Shown here: positions 23,174 to 32,352 of the stretch, piece by piece
How positions within the stretch are numbered: the first letter of the stretch is position 1
Layout: each line of letters opens with the position of its first letter
Source: a virus
DNA: 64,000 nt
Direction: 5' to 3' (one strand)
Virus record (IMG/VR): IMGVR_UViG_3300028569_001145
Coordinates: 40,702 to 104,701 of that record
The notes under the pieces: model-generated
Database searches by the model: none
Told to the model about the DNA's origin: nothing
The model's input: the letters and a program-made list of their open reading frames with translations, nothing else
Position numbers and translations under genes: made by a program

Positions 23174-24814
23174 ATGAACATCGATCAGATAACAGAACAT
23201 TTAATAAAAAACCTACTTCCAGAAAACCTGACCCCCGTCAGAGAAGTAGGAGAAGGAAGTAGTAAAGCCTTCCCAGCTATTAAAGAACATGACGATGTCG
23301 ATTTAGAAGATGGTTATCTATTCGGTACAACTGTTTATAGCTTCACTGATTCTAAAGATCAGTATTATACTGTTATATTAGAGTACGAAGGATTAGAAGT
23401 CACAGTCAGTTTTACAGCAGACGAGTCTTTTGAACAAACAAACTCTAATGAACTATATGCTGTTATAACTACAGTTTTCCAAATACTTAAGCAGGACATT
23501 TCACAATCACCTAAAAACCTTGTAAATTTAATTAAATACACCCCAGCATCAACGAAAGGAAAACCTGGACAGAGTCAAAAAGGAGCAGACCAGAGAGACA
23601 GAGTATATCAAGCCTATTTTAAGAGAATGTTCCCAAATGCAACAGTAGAAAAAGAAGGGCCAGATACTGTTGTATATCTAGAAGAATCATATAAAGGTAA
23701 AAGAACAAACGACGGGGCACCGGGTACCTTTAAAGCTAAAATTACTAAAGCTTATGGAGGGCCTGTAACTATTGAAAAAGCTAAGAAGTTTAAAAATAGA
23801 GAAAATGCTACCGCTCATGATAAGCGTCAGGCAAACTGGTTTATTAATTTTCATTCTAAGAATGAAGGGTTAAACGAAGTAGGGGATGCATCTGCATCTA
23901 AGTACGAATGGGAAGAAGTTGATAGAGAAGGTTATTTTACATATGTTCGTTTTATAACAGATAGTGAGACTGAGTATGATGTAGATCTTGAAACTATGAC
24001 ATACACTCCTAAAGATTCTACATCAGGTATCAAAGCAATAGGAGTTGAATTCTCAGCCAAACCGAAAGATGCTGAGTTCCTGGGCGGTTCATCTAACATA
24101 GTAGTTAATAAAGGTGAACTTTACAAGGTAATGGCTACTGTATTAGATATCATTAAAAAATACCTTAAAGAATTTAAAGCCCAGGCTATTATTTACACCC
24201 CCTCTAAAAAATCAAACGAAGACTTCGGTAATCAAAGAGACCAGGTGTATAAAGCTTTTATTAGTAAAGCATTCCCAGAAGTAAAATTTGAACAAAAAGG
24301 AGATATGGTGGTTGCTATTTTACCTAGCACTACGTATCTTACGATTGATGAAGTAGATGACTTACAGGAAAATATAGAACCAACAGAAACCTCAGGTAAG
24401 GCAGCACCTTACGGTTCAGGTTACAAACCTCTAGAAGAAACACTTGAGCCGTTAATAGCAGAACTGACTAAATACATGTATGAGGAAGGTTTACCTATTG
24501 ATCCTGCACCTACTGTTGAATTCATAGAGGATGAAGTAAATGCACAAAATCCTTTAGGGAGAACCGCTTATTATGATCCTCAAAACCGGCATATTGCTTT
24601 ATACGTAACTAGTCGGCACCCTAAAGATATTTTAAGATCTTTTGCTCATGAAATGATTCATCACATGCAAAATTTAGAAGGACGTTTAGGTAATATGCCA
24701 AATACAGTTAATGTAAATGAAGACGATCATTTAAAGTCGATAGAGGAAGAAGCCTATAAACTAGGCAATATTTATTTTAGAAGTTGGGAAAATAATAAAA
24801 ATAAAGTAAAATGA
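23174..24814 (+). CDS. zinc metallopeptidase-like protein with internal duplication
   Basis: 546 residues. Two copies of a beta-plus-helix module appear at about 55-175 and 270-395; both end in a motif of the form DQRDRVYQAYFKRMFPNATVE / NQRDQVYKAFISKAFPEVKFE (short pieces of each shown). The C-terminal domain has the HExxH site HEMIH at 492-496, preceded by SRHPKDILRSFA, with an acidic downstream helix (SIEEEAYKLGN). This suggests a gluzincin-type peptidase. L-x-E motifs (GLNEVG) are present. Substrate unknown; processing of virion or host proteins is possible. Confidence 0.65.
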   Translation: MNIDQITEHLIKNLLPENLTPVREVGEGSSKAFPAIKEHDDVDLEDGYLFGTTVYSFTDSKDQYYTVILEYEGLEVTVSFTADESFEQTNSNELYAVITTVFQILKQDISQSPKNLVNLIKYTPASTKGKPGQSQKGADQRDRVYQAYFKRMFPNATVEKEGPDTVVYLEESYKGKRTNDGAPGTFKAKITKAYGGPVTIEKAKKFKNRENATAHDKRQANWFINFHSKNEGLNEVGDASASKYEWEEVDREGYFTYVRFITDSETEYDVDLETMTYTPKDSTSGIKAIGVEFSAKPKDAEFLGGSSNIVVNKGELYKVMATVLDIIKKYLKEFKAQAIIYTPSKKSNEDFGNQRDQVYKAFISKAFPEVKFEQKGDMVVAILPSTTYLTIDEVDDLQENIEPTETSGKAAPYGSGYKPLEETLEPLIAELTKYMYEEGLPIDPAPTVEFIEDEVNAQNPLGRTAYYDPQNRHIALYVTSRHPKDILRSFAHEMIHHMQNLEGRLGNMPNTVNVNEDDHLKSIEEEAYKLGNIYFRSWENNKNKVK

Positions 24815-25323
24815 GATACATATACGAAAACGAAGAGGAATTTGCAGCAGGTGGTATTTTAATGGACCGTGACCAGGTATTAGTTCCAAAAGCACCGCAT
24901 ACAGTAGAGGATGTAATTAAAGCTATTAATACTATAGACTACTACGGACCTTATATCTCAAATATGAGAAGTAGGAAAGTATCAGATAAAGACTTAGAAG
25001 CACATTTCGGACCCAACTCAGCTAGAGCTAAAGCAGCTTTAGAAAAAGAAAGAGGGGAGAAATTCCCAGTTAAAACCAAACAGGCTATTGATGATTTTAT
25101 TAAACAAGGAGTAAAGAAACCAGATTTAATAAATTATGACCTTGAAGATGGAGAACTTATTTTTAAAGTAGAAAGAAACCTACAGAGAGGAAGATTACGC
25201 AGTATAATTAAAACCGTAATGGATAATGCTGGTATCTCTTATAAGTTGAGAGAAAAACAGGAAGGTGAAAAGAAGCGACTTAAAAAAATTGTTAAGGAAG
25301 CTATTGACAAAAAATTAAAATAA
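24811..25323 (+). CDS. hypothetical basic protein
   Basis: 170 residues, overlapping the peptidase gene by 4 nt. It has a mixed charged sequence with many Lys/Arg, and a C-terminal amphipathic helix (KKRLKKIVKEAIDKKLK) like those on several other proteins here. No cysteines or membrane segment. Not recognised. Confidence 0.5.
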   Translation: MRYIYENEEEFAAGGILMDRDQVLVPKAPHTVEDVIKAINTIDYYGPYISNMRSRKVSDKDLEAHFGPNSARAKAALEKERGEKFPVKTKQAIDDFIKQGVKKPDLINYDLEDGELIFKVERNLQRGRLRSIIKTVMDNAGISYKLREKQEGEKKRLKKIVKEAIDKKLK

Positions 25324-25895
25324 TGTCTAACGAATCAGTTTTGAAAAAACAATTCTCATCTTCTGACCTTCAGAGAATGAGAAACCTAGTTCAAGGTAAG
25401 ACCGGAGAAAAGACCTCAGTCTCTGCCGGATACACCAAAGACTACATTGACAGAAAAGAAGGTGATATCTGGGAGGAAGATGGACGTCAATGGACTATCA
25501 AAAATGGAGTAAAACAGAATATATCAAAACTACAGAAAGCTCGTGAATTAGGTAAAATGCCTTTGTTCTGCCCGGAGTGTAAATCCTTAATGAAGCACCG
25601 GTATGATGAGCAATTTTACCGAATACACAACCATTGCTTTGATTGCCAGATCAAGTTTGAGACTAAATTGAAAGTAGAAGGTAAATGGGATGAATACCAT
25701 ACCCAAATACACAACTCAGAAATTGATGGAATAATAGACAATTATGAAATGTGGGTTGATGATTTAATTAACGAATCTAACGATAGTTTCATGTCAGAGA
25801 CCGGAGAGCTGGAATCATGGTCCAAAGTAGATAAAAGTAAAGTTTTACAACAGAAAGAAGAAGCAATTGAGTATCTTACAAAGTTAAAGAAATAA
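25323..25895 (+). CDS. zinc-ribbon-like hypothetical protein
   Basis: 190 residues. A four-Cys metal site is formed by FCPECKSLMKHR and HNHCFDCQIKF (about 80-112). The N-terminal part includes a tryptophan-containing EGDIWEEDGRQWTIKNGVK segment resembling a small SH3-like hairpin. The rest is helical and acidic. It starts in a TAATG overlap with the previous gene. Function unknown; DNA or protein binding is possible. Confidence 0.55.
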   Translation: MSNESVLKKQFSSSDLQRMRNLVQGKTGEKTSVSAGYTKDYIDRKEGDIWEEDGRQWTIKNGVKQNISKLQKARELGKMPLFCPECKSLMKHRYDEQFYRIHNHCFDCQIKFETKLKVEGKWDEYHTQIHNSEIDGIIDNYEMWVDDLINESNDSFMSETGELESWSKVDKSKVLQQKEEAIEYLTKLKK

Positions 25896-25898
25896 AGC

Positions 25899-25906
25899 TA
25901 TTTATT
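25899..25906 (+). promoter_or_regulatory. late promoter variant TATTTATT
   Basis: 3 nt before ATG 25910. Confidence 0.45.
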
Positions 25907-25909
25907 AAT

Positions 25910-26485
25910 ATGACAAACTCTTTTAACATGTCAGACTGGAGACGCAAATACGTCTTAATGGCAGAAAACGATAACCAGTACCCAGATTACAATCCAGACA
26001 AGCATAAGACCTTAATGAGAGGTGCTATCGATTATGAATTAGAAGGTGATAATATTGTAGCATATTTACCGTTTGAAGAAGAACCGGAGTACGCTGTGAA
26101 AATGACTTTCCCAGTATCCCGTCTAGAGCAGTACTTAGGAGATGAAATCGAAGATAATGAAGCTTTACAGGCTTACGATTCGGATAGAATTGATAGATTC
26201 TTCCACGATAAATGGTCTGGGCTATTTGGAAAATACCATAAAATGGCTAAAGAAAGACCTGAAGATCCTTTTTTAAAAGGTAAGTTTAATGAAACTACAG
26301 AAATGGATCTTATGGAGCAAGTCTCAGGAGAAGAAGATCTAGATTTTTATATGGATAAAATTATAGGCCTGGCACAAAAAGCAAAAGACACTTGGAGTAA
26401 AGATGATAGAATGGAGTACTTCCGTGCTATTGAACAGGCTGTTAGAGATGCTGAATTTTTCATTAAGACACTTCCAAGATATTAA
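25910..26485 (+). CDS. hypothetical acidic protein
   Basis: 191 residues with two parts: an N-terminal half with aromatic beta-like stretches (DNIVAYLPFEEEPEYAVKMTFP) and a C-terminal helical half rich in Asp, Glu and Met. No motif recognised. The next gene begins 3 nt later. Confidence 0.5.
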   Translation: MTNSFNMSDWRRKYVLMAENDNQYPDYNPDKHKTLMRGAIDYELEGDNIVAYLPFEEEPEYAVKMTFPVSRLEQYLGDEIEDNEALQAYDSDRIDRFFHDKWSGLFGKYHKMAKERPEDPFLKGKFNETTEMDLMEQVSGEEDLDFYMDKIIGLAQKAKDTWSKDDRMEYFRAIEQAVRDAEFFIKTLPRY

Positions 26486-26488
26486 ATA

Positions 26489-27889
26489 ATGCCACTTAAA
26501 AAAGACTTAGGACAGTGGATCACCCACTTTAAAGATTCAGACGCTCCTCAATTTAAAAGTAAGTCTGAAGAAGAACGTAAAAATATGGCTTTAGCAGCTT
26601 TTAGAAAAAAATACGGTAGCCTGAATGAAGCTTACACAGATGCTTCTAATAACGAACTAGCCTCTTTTGTAGGCGTACTTCAAAATCAAATAGGAGCTGA
26701 GAAGGACCCTAAGAAACTTGCTATGCTTAAACAGGATCTTGAAGACGTTAAAAATGAACTCAAGAAACGAAAATCTTTAAAAGAGGCTAAAGCAACTCTT
26801 TGCGGTAGATGCGGACACAAACACGTTAAAGGAACTCCTTGTCCAAGGCCTTTTAAAGAGAATCAAGAGATGGACCCTGTTGATGTTATCACGATGGATC
26901 TTCCTTTGTTCTTGAGAATGCTTGAATTTGCAAGAGAAGATGCATCTCAAGACATGGACCTACATGATGTGACTGAGAAAGCAAACATGTTAACTAAAGA
27001 GAAAGACATGTTAACAATGGAAGATTATAATGAGATTGTTAAAGCAGCAGAAGAAATTGATGAAGCTACCGACTATATGAAACGTAGAAAAGCTCAAGAT
27101 GATTATGCTACTAACAAAAAAGACAAACCTAAAAAGCTACATACTGATAACCCTTCTGGTAAAACAGATTATATGAAACGCCGTGAAGCTGATAAAAAAT
27201 CACTAGAAGAGGAACTTAGTGAAACTTTTGCCAAAGAGTTTGATGATAACCCCTCTTTAAAAGGCGGTCAGAAGAAACTACCGGATAATTTGCAGAAAGC
27301 AATCATAGACAGAGCTTCAAAGAAAATGGAAGAGATCACCGTAACTGATGATCCGGATGCTGCTGAAAAAATCACTAAGACTGGACAAGAGGTAAAACTT
27401 GTACCTAAAGGAACCATAAAAGAAGGTCGTGAATTTGACTACGAAGGTTCCATGGCCCGTACTCAACTTTATTCAATTATTAAGAATGCAAAAGCTCTTT
27501 TTGATCAAATGAGTGACGGAACTCAATTACAGGGGTGGGTACAGTCTAAATTAACTAAAGCAGAAGATTATATTGATGCTGTTAGAACTTATTTAGAAGG
27601 AGAGGCATTAACTTCAACCACTCCTTTAATGGTAGCTGAGCAATCAATCTCAGATGAAGAAGGTGCTAACCTTAGTATAGGAGACGTGGTTAAAGCTGGA
27701 GATGGAGGGATTTACCAAATAATCTACTCATACGGAGAAGGTAAACCTTTTCTAGTTGCTTTTGATTTAAAAAAGAGAAAACCAACTAACTTGAGGAATA
27801 GAGTTTACTTTGATACTGATTCTATGATTACTAAAAAATTACACAAAGTATTGCCCTTCTCTGCTACCAAAGGCGGTTTTATGAAATAA
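26489..27889 (+). CDS. multi-domain hypothetical with zinc motif and L-x-E sites
   Basis: 466 residues. The opening KKDLGQWITHFKDSDAPQFK with EERKNMALAAFRKKYG looks like a small domain often found in phage head-region proteins. A Cys-rich motif CGRCGHKHVKGTPCPRPF follows at about 108-125. DYMKRR occurs twice (about 195 and 230) around a Lys-rich linker. The C-terminal 75 residues form a beta barrel-like segment (LSIGDVVKAGDGGIYQII). Cleavage-like motifs SLNE-A, SLKE-A and IKE-G suggest maturation by the prohead protease. Function unknown. Confidence 0.55.
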   Translation: MPLKKDLGQWITHFKDSDAPQFKSKSEEERKNMALAAFRKKYGSLNEAYTDASNNELASFVGVLQNQIGAEKDPKKLAMLKQDLEDVKNELKKRKSLKEAKATLCGRCGHKHVKGTPCPRPFKENQEMDPVDVITMDLPLFLRMLEFAREDASQDMDLHDVTEKANMLTKEKDMLTMEDYNEIVKAAEEIDEATDYMKRRKAQDDYATNKKDKPKKLHTDNPSGKTDYMKRREADKKSLEEELSETFAKEFDDNPSLKGGQKKLPDNLQKAIIDRASKKMEEITVTDDPDAAEKITKTGQEVKLVPKGTIKEGREFDYEGSMARTQLYSIIKNAKALFDQMSDGTQLQGWVQSKLTKAEDYIDAVRTYLEGEALTSTTPLMVAEQSISDEEGANLSIGDVVKAGDGGIYQIIYSYGEGKPFLVAFDLKKRKPTNLRNRVYFDTDSMITKKLHKVLPFSATKGGFMK

Positions 27890-27899
27890 TATTTAAAGT

Positions 27900-28388
27900 A
27901 TGAATTTAGGTAGTATTAAATCTTTAATAAGACAAAAAGTCGAGGATAAAATGAAAAACTTAGGAGTAAATAAGTACTCCGAGTTTAGGTTACTAAACAG
28001 AGTACCGGAACTAATACCTATCTTAGAGGATTTATTAACTAATAAATTTAATTACTTTGTAAAAGATGTAGAATGGGTAGCCCCTAAGCCGCCAGAATAT
28101 AGAGTACTTTTGGAAAATGGACAGTATTTTTACTTAGCAGACTATGGAAGATCTTGGGTTGCAACAGTAGAAGGTAAACGTTACTACTTACTAAACCTAG
28201 GAGAATCACAAATGGCAGTAGAAGCTGTTGCAAGGATTCTAAGATACGGTGAACCAGTTAACCCGGAAGATGTAGGGCCATTAGAGAATACAGCCGGAAC
28301 AGACATGGAAGCAGCTCTAGATCAGGAACCAGAAGCACCAGAAACAGAAGAAACCCCAGTAGGAGAAATACCGAGCGATTTATTATAA
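27900..28388 (+). CDS. hypothetical protein with acidic tail
   Basis: 162 residues. An N-terminal basic helix (SIKSLIRQKVEDKMKN) precedes a compact domain with YRVLLENGQYFYLADYGRS and KRYYLLNLGESQMA. The last 40 residues are Glu/Pro-rich and disordered. A TATTTAAA sequence lies upstream but is a weak match. Not recognised. Confidence 0.5.
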   Translation: MNLGSIKSLIRQKVEDKMKNLGVNKYSEFRLLNRVPELIPILEDLLTNKFNYFVKDVEWVAPKPPEYRVLLENGQYFYLADYGRSWVATVEGKRYYLLNLGESQMAVEAVARILRYGEPVNPEDVGPLENTAGTDMEAALDQEPEAPETEETPVGEIPSDLL

Positions 28389-28434
28389 CCTTATAAGTTG
28401 CTTTTTAAATAAAAAGGTTTTATATTTAGAATAC

Positions 28435-29529
28435 ATGAGTACTGAAAAAGTTATAACTTCCGAAGTTACTGATAGAATAGTTACTATCGAGAAGTTGCTA
28501 GAGATCTACAGTATCGATTTAGAGATATGGGAGATTGAAAAACAAGTAGTAAATACATGGGAGGTAGGAGCAAAAGATCCAAGCGGTCAAATTGTAACCA
28601 CTCCATTATTTCAGGTTAAATTATGGCTTAAAAAGAAACAAGCAGCAAGTGACTTAGCTCTTATTAGAAAACAATTTATCGAAGATCTAAAAGACCTAGC
28701 CCCGGCTGTTGAAAAATATAAGTATAAACATGAAGAAACTGGAGGGAAATTACTAGAAATTAATATTTTTGATTTACACTTTGGTAAAGTAGCCTGGCAT
28801 GAAGAGGTGGGAGAAAACTACAATATTGAAGTAGCAACCTCACGATTCAATAATGCTATAGATTATTTTATAGACCTACATAAAAATCATAATATAGAAA
28901 AAATCTTATTCCCAATTTCAAATGATTTTTTTAATTCTGACAGGTCTCACCCGTTTAACTCTACAACTAGCGGAACTCCTCAAGAAGAGGATACTCGTTG
29001 GCAGAATACCTTTAGAAAAGGTAGAACTCTGCTTGTAGAAGCTATTACTAGATTATCCCAATTAGCCCCTGTAGAGGTTAAAGTAATCCCGGGTAACCAT
29101 GATTATGAACGTAGCTTTTATCTAGGAGATTCTTTAGAAGGATGGTTTTACAGTAACAAAAATGTGACCATTGATAATAATGCAAGCCCAAGAAAGTACT
29201 ATAAATTCGGTAAATGTCTTATAGGACTTACACACGGTAACAATGAAAAGACAGCCGATCTACCTATGATTATGGCACAGGAAAATCCTGAGGCTTGGGC
29301 TAAGACTTTTTATAGAGAATTCCATTTAGGTCATCTACACCATAAGAGAGAAACTCAATTGAAATCAACCGCTGAATACCAGGGAGTAATCATACGCCAT
29401 ATGAGTTCCTTATCCGGAACCGATAGCTGGCATCATAAAAAAGGTTATGTAGGAGCTAGAAAATCAGCAGAAGCTTTTCTATGGGATCCTGAAACAGGGT
29501 TAATAAACCAGACTTACTTCAATATTTAA
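28435..29529 (+). CDS. calcineurin-like metallophosphoesterase
   Basis: 364 residues. The motif order is that of the family: FDLHFGKVAW (D113, H115), a central block around NDFFNSDRSH, PGNHDYERS (220-223 GNHD), LTHGNNEK and FHLGHLHHKRE. Two metal ions would hydrolyse phosphoesters of nucleic acids, nucleotides or proteins. Relatives next to phage DNA-processing genes are often called exonucleases or phosphatases; the substrate cannot be told. The N-terminal 100 residues are family-specific and helical. A TATTTAGA variant lies upstream. Confidence 0.82.
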   Translation: MSTEKVITSEVTDRIVTIEKLLEIYSIDLEIWEIEKQVVNTWEVGAKDPSGQIVTTPLFQVKLWLKKKQAASDLALIRKQFIEDLKDLAPAVEKYKYKHEETGGKLLEINIFDLHFGKVAWHEEVGENYNIEVATSRFNNAIDYFIDLHKNHNIEKILFPISNDFFNSDRSHPFNSTTSGTPQEEDTRWQNTFRKGRTLLVEAITRLSQLAPVEVKVIPGNHDYERSFYLGDSLEGWFYSNKNVTIDNNASPRKYYKFGKCLIGLTHGNNEKTADLPMIMAQENPEAWAKTFYREFHLGHLHHKRETQLKSTAEYQGVIIRHMSSLSGTDSWHHKKGYVGARKSAEAFLWDPETGLINQTYFNI

Positions 29530-29534
29530 TATTG

Positions 29535-30137
29535 ATGAGTACTATCCTTTTAGAAGACTATTTAGACGACCTTTACAAACTAATAGAGCAAGAAGATACC
29601 GAACAGCAACCGGATCAAGCTTCTGAATTAGGTGATAAACAAGCACCGGCAGAAATAGATACCTTAACTAAGGAACAGTTGCGGTATGTCTTAAAAAATA
29701 GTAAAGGTAAAATCATGACCTTAGTCTTTAAAAAGAAAGATGGTACTATGAGGATGATTAATACCCGAACAGGGGTAACAAAAAATATTAAAGGAACAGG
29801 TCTTGCTTACGACCCGGATAAGTATGGTTATGTTATACTTTGGGATCTGCGCAAAGGAAATTATAGAACAGTTAATATAAACACTGTAACTTTGCTTAAA
29901 AGTGCAGGAAAAACCTATACTATAACTGAAACCTTAGGATGGAAGCCTTTAGTATTTAAACATGGGGGTGTTACTCTAGAAGGGGAGGCTGCTTGGAATA
30001 AGTGGAAAAGATGGGCAGATTTAAATAGAAAAGATGATTTTTTATACAAAGTCTTAGATTCTATCAAAAGGCAGGGTTATAAAGCTAGTGCAAAACAACA
30101 ACAAGTACTTGTCAACTGGTTCAATAAGAAAAGATAA
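29535..30137 (+). CDS. hypothetical protein with SH3-like segment
   Basis: 200 residues from ATG 29535 (an in-frame TTG lies one codon upstream). An acidic N-terminus is followed by a beta-rich segment (IMTLVFKKKDGTMRMINTRTG ... GNYRTVNINTVTLLK) resembling small SH3-like domains of Bacteroidota and phage proteins (DUF2693-like; from memory). The C-terminal part has Trp-rich helices (WNKWKRWADLN). Function unknown. Confidence 0.5.
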   Translation: MSTILLEDYLDDLYKLIEQEDTEQQPDQASELGDKQAPAEIDTLTKEQLRYVLKNSKGKIMTLVFKKKDGTMRMINTRTGVTKNIKGTGLAYDPDKYGYVILWDLRKGNYRTVNINTVTLLKSAGKTYTITETLGWKPLVFKHGGVTLEGEAAWNKWKRWADLNRKDDFLYKVLDSIKRQGYKASAKQQQVLVNWFNKKR

Positions 30138-30138
30138 C

Positions 30139-30146
30139 TATTTATA
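30139..30146 (+). promoter_or_regulatory. late promoter motif TATTTATA
   Basis: Exactly 4 nt (ACAT) before ATG 30151; heads the unit that ends with the N-terminal terminase gene. Confidence 0.6.
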
Positions 30147-30150
30147 ACAT

Positions 30151-30765
30151 ATGTGCAGCTGCGGATGTAATACCTGCGATACAGCAACCAGAGGACCTCT
30201 TTTGAATGAAGCTATTCAGAGGAATGGACTTATCTCAGAAGGTATGATGTATCATACAACTACCAAGACTCCTCTTTACGAAAATATTTACCGTTATGGT
30301 TCTAAAAAATATCTTGAACTTTTTAAAGAAGCTAGGTATCTGTATTCTAGAAACCTTATCGATGTAAACGAAACCGATGAAGAAATCCTAGCAGAAACAG
30401 ACCTCGGCGAGATGGCCCTGTATGAAGGACAGCAAGTACCTTTAGATTTAATCTTAGAAGAGGAAAATCTCGAAGAAGCAGATAAGAAAAAAACTCCTCA
30501 ATTGAATAAACCTAAAAGAGGCGGCTCTAAAAAGTTTTATGTCTATGTAAGAAATCCTAAAACTAAAAAAATTAAGAAAGTATCTTTCGGAGACACTTCC
30601 GGATTATCTGCCAAGATTAATAACCCTAAAGCACGTAAGGCATTTGCCGACCGTCATGATTGTAAAAATAAAAAAGATAAGACTAAGGCCGGATACTGGG
30701 CATGCAGACTTCCAAGATATGCTAAACTTTTAGGGCTTAAAGGATCTTATTCAGGCTTCTGGTAA
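30151..30765 (+). CDS. conserved T4-like protein with basic Cys/Trp C-terminal domain
   Basis: 204 residues. The N-terminus has a Cys cluster (MCSCGCNTCDT). Cleavage-like motifs LLNE-A and LISE-G follow, then an acidic stretch. The C-terminal domain reads KKFYVYVRNPKTKKIKKVSFG, then RKAFADRHDCKN and AGYWACRLPRYAK, a module I recognise from many T4-like marine phages, where its function is unknown. Probably a virion-internal protein: acidic propart, basic mature domain. That role is inference. Confidence 0.6.
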   Translation: MCSCGCNTCDTATRGPLLNEAIQRNGLISEGMMYHTTTKTPLYENIYRYGSKKYLELFKEARYLYSRNLIDVNETDEEILAETDLGEMALYEGQQVPLDLILEEENLEEADKKKTPQLNKPKRGGSKKFYVYVRNPKTKKIKKVSFGDTSGLSAKINNPKARKAFADRHDCKNKKDKTKAGYWACRLPRYAKLLGLKGSYSGFW

Positions 30766-30766
30766 T

Positions 30767-31210
30767 ATGGAAAACATTCAACTCCTTATAAGAAAAAAAT
30801 TAGAAGAACGCAGTCTTAGAGACTGGGTCAAGGAGAAGTGGGTCCGTATTGATTCTGACGGTGATATTGCCGGACCCTGTGGTACATCAAAGAACAAACA
30901 AAGACCGGATAGATGCTTACCTCAAGCAAAAGCTCAATCTTTAACTAAATCTGAAAGAGCAGCTACTGCACAGAAAAAGAAAAAAGCTTCTAGACAATTC
31001 GTTTCAAATACTAAAAAAGCAAGAGTAACTGAGATCTTACAAATACTAGAATCAGATTATTCCCCAACAAATAAGGAATTATGGTCTAGAGCAAAATCAG
31101 CTGCTAGAGCAAAATTTGATAAGTACCCATCAGCCTATGCCAACCTATGGGCTTCTAAATGGTATAAGAAAAAAGGTGGAGGTTGGAGAAAAAAGAAAAA
31201 GAAAAAATGA
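30767..31210 (+). CDS. conserved very basic phage protein
   Basis: 147 residues. KWVRIDSDGDIAGPCGTSKN with PDRCLPQAKAQSLTKSERAA and a C-terminal KYPSAYANLWASKWYKKKGGG followed by a Lys-rich tail. These blocks are widespread in T4-like phages of aquatic bacteria (from memory; function unknown). The strong positive charge suggests DNA association. Begins 1 nt after the preceding stop and overlaps the next gene by 4 nt. Confidence 0.6.
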   Translation: MENIQLLIRKKLEERSLRDWVKEKWVRIDSDGDIAGPCGTSKNKQRPDRCLPQAKAQSLTKSERAATAQKKKKASRQFVSNTKKARVTEILQILESDYSPTNKELWSRAKSAARAKFDKYPSAYANLWASKWYKKKGGGWRKKKKKK

Positions 31211-31641
31211 TTAACCTAGTAGATATATTAAGTGAAGCAGAGGTAGCTAAATGCCCTGCACCTACTCAGAACATAGAATTAAACCTTGAGAATAGACAAA
31301 AGGCAATCAATGAGTATGGATACGGTCCATTAAACCCTAATGAACCTAATGAGAAGTTCTGGCAAGCTAAAGTTGAAATGTGGAAGCTTGATTCTGCAGA
31401 AGAAGCTAAAAAATCACTTTGTGGAAACTGTGCTGCCTTTGATATTACTAAAAAGACTTTAGATTGTATTGCTAAGGGTATTGGTGATGATGAAGGTTCT
31501 GAAGATCCGTTTGATGTTATTGAGGCCGGTAAACTAGGGTATTGTAGGTTCTTGAAGTTTAAATGTGCTGCTGCTAGAACTTGTGATGCTTGGGTTGTTG
31601 GTGGGCCAATAACAGACAAAAAAAATGATAAAAAATCTTAA
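31207..31641 (+). CDS. conserved Cys-rich phage protein
   Basis: 144 residues from ATG 31207, which overlaps the previous TGA (ATGA); the frame is open 8 codons further upstream but those would lie in the neighbour's Lys-rich tail. Conserved features are CGNCAAFDITKK, LGYCRFLKFKCAAARTCDAW and GGPI. The Cys pattern (C-x2-C ... C-x6-C-x5-C) suggests a metal or iron-sulfur site. DILSE-A near the start is a possible protease site. Family known to me from T4-like phages, without function. Confidence 0.6.
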   Translation: MINLVDILSEAEVAKCPAPTQNIELNLENRQKAINEYGYGPLNPNEPNEKFWQAKVEMWKLDSAEEAKKSLCGNCAAFDITKKTLDCIAKGIGDDEGSEDPFDVIEAGKLGYCRFLKFKCAAARTCDAWVVGGPITDKKNDKKS

Positions 31642-32107
31642 AAAATGGTTTGACCATTTAATTATACCCCGAGAAGAACTTAGTAATATGCCTATCTGTC
31701 CGTTTGCAAAAACGGCTATTAGTACCGGGCAATATACCGTAGAAGAAACTACTTTAGATACAATACCCTTTCAAGCAAGTACTGCGAACGTACAAGTCTA
31801 TAAAGTCTGTATTTTTTATCTAGCTAATTATGAGGAGTATGAAATAGAAGCACTGGAAGTTAAAACTAAAATGCTTAACCGTACTTTATTACAAACCGGT
31901 AAGGTCGTTTTAGATAACGATCCTAGAAACCCGTTTGTAATAAACGGAGTAACAACCACTTTCCCGGATTGTTATTTATGGATAGTTCAAGACCTAGTAG
32001 ACTTGACTTCTAAGTCAAACAGTCTTAAATTTACAGATTATTATAAACACTGGACTCAAAAGCAAATAGATGAAGTTGTGACATGGAGAAACCTTACAGA
32101 GATATAG
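31625..32107 (+). CDS. hypothetical protein
   Basis: 160 residues, overlapping the previous gene by 17 nt. A basic N-terminus (KNLKKWFDHLI) and a possible CPFAK motif (about 25-29) are followed by mixed alpha/beta sequence. The C-terminal segment DYYKHWTQKQIDEVVTWRN is helical. Not recognised. Confidence 0.5.
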   Translation: MIKNLKKWFDHLIIPREELSNMPICPFAKTAISTGQYTVEETTLDTIPFQASTANVQVYKVCIFYLANYEEYEIEALEVKTKMLNRTLLQTGKVVLDNDPRNPFVINGVTTTFPDCYLWIVQDLVDLTSKSNSLKFTDYYKHWTQKQIDEVVTWRNLTEI

Positions 32108-32352
32108 AAGTAGGAGAAAACTACGTTATAAGAGAGTTCAATCAGAATATCGATCCGATTGAACTTTTATGGCACCGCGACAATGAAGACCGTATGATTG
32201 AAGTATTAGAATGCGGTGAAGGTTGGGGATTTCAATTTGATGACGGACTTCCTTTTGATTTAGAGCCAAGTACATCTATATTTATACTAAGACACGATTG
32301 GCATAGAGTTATAAAAGGAACAGATAGGTTATTAATAAAGATCAGTAAATAA
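32083..32352 (+). CDS. small cupin-like protein
   Basis: 89 residues. LLWHRDNEDRMIEVLECGEGWGFQ and HDWHRVIKGTDRLLIKI fit a single cupin barrel, with the His-x-Asp and a later His as possible metal ligands (short quotes of a longer match). It overlaps its neighbour by 25 nt. Similar small cupins occur near terminase genes of T4-like phages as I remember them. Enzymatic activity cannot be inferred. Confidence 0.55.
   Translation: MEKPYRDIEVGENYVIREFNQNIDPIELLWHRDNEDRMIEVLECGEGWGFQFDDGLPFDLEPSTSIFILRHDWHRVIKGTDRLLIKISK

Noticed and set aside
31266-31619. 117-residue minus-strand frame
   Set aside because: Lies fully opposite a conserved Cys-rich gene, with no promoter or independent context.
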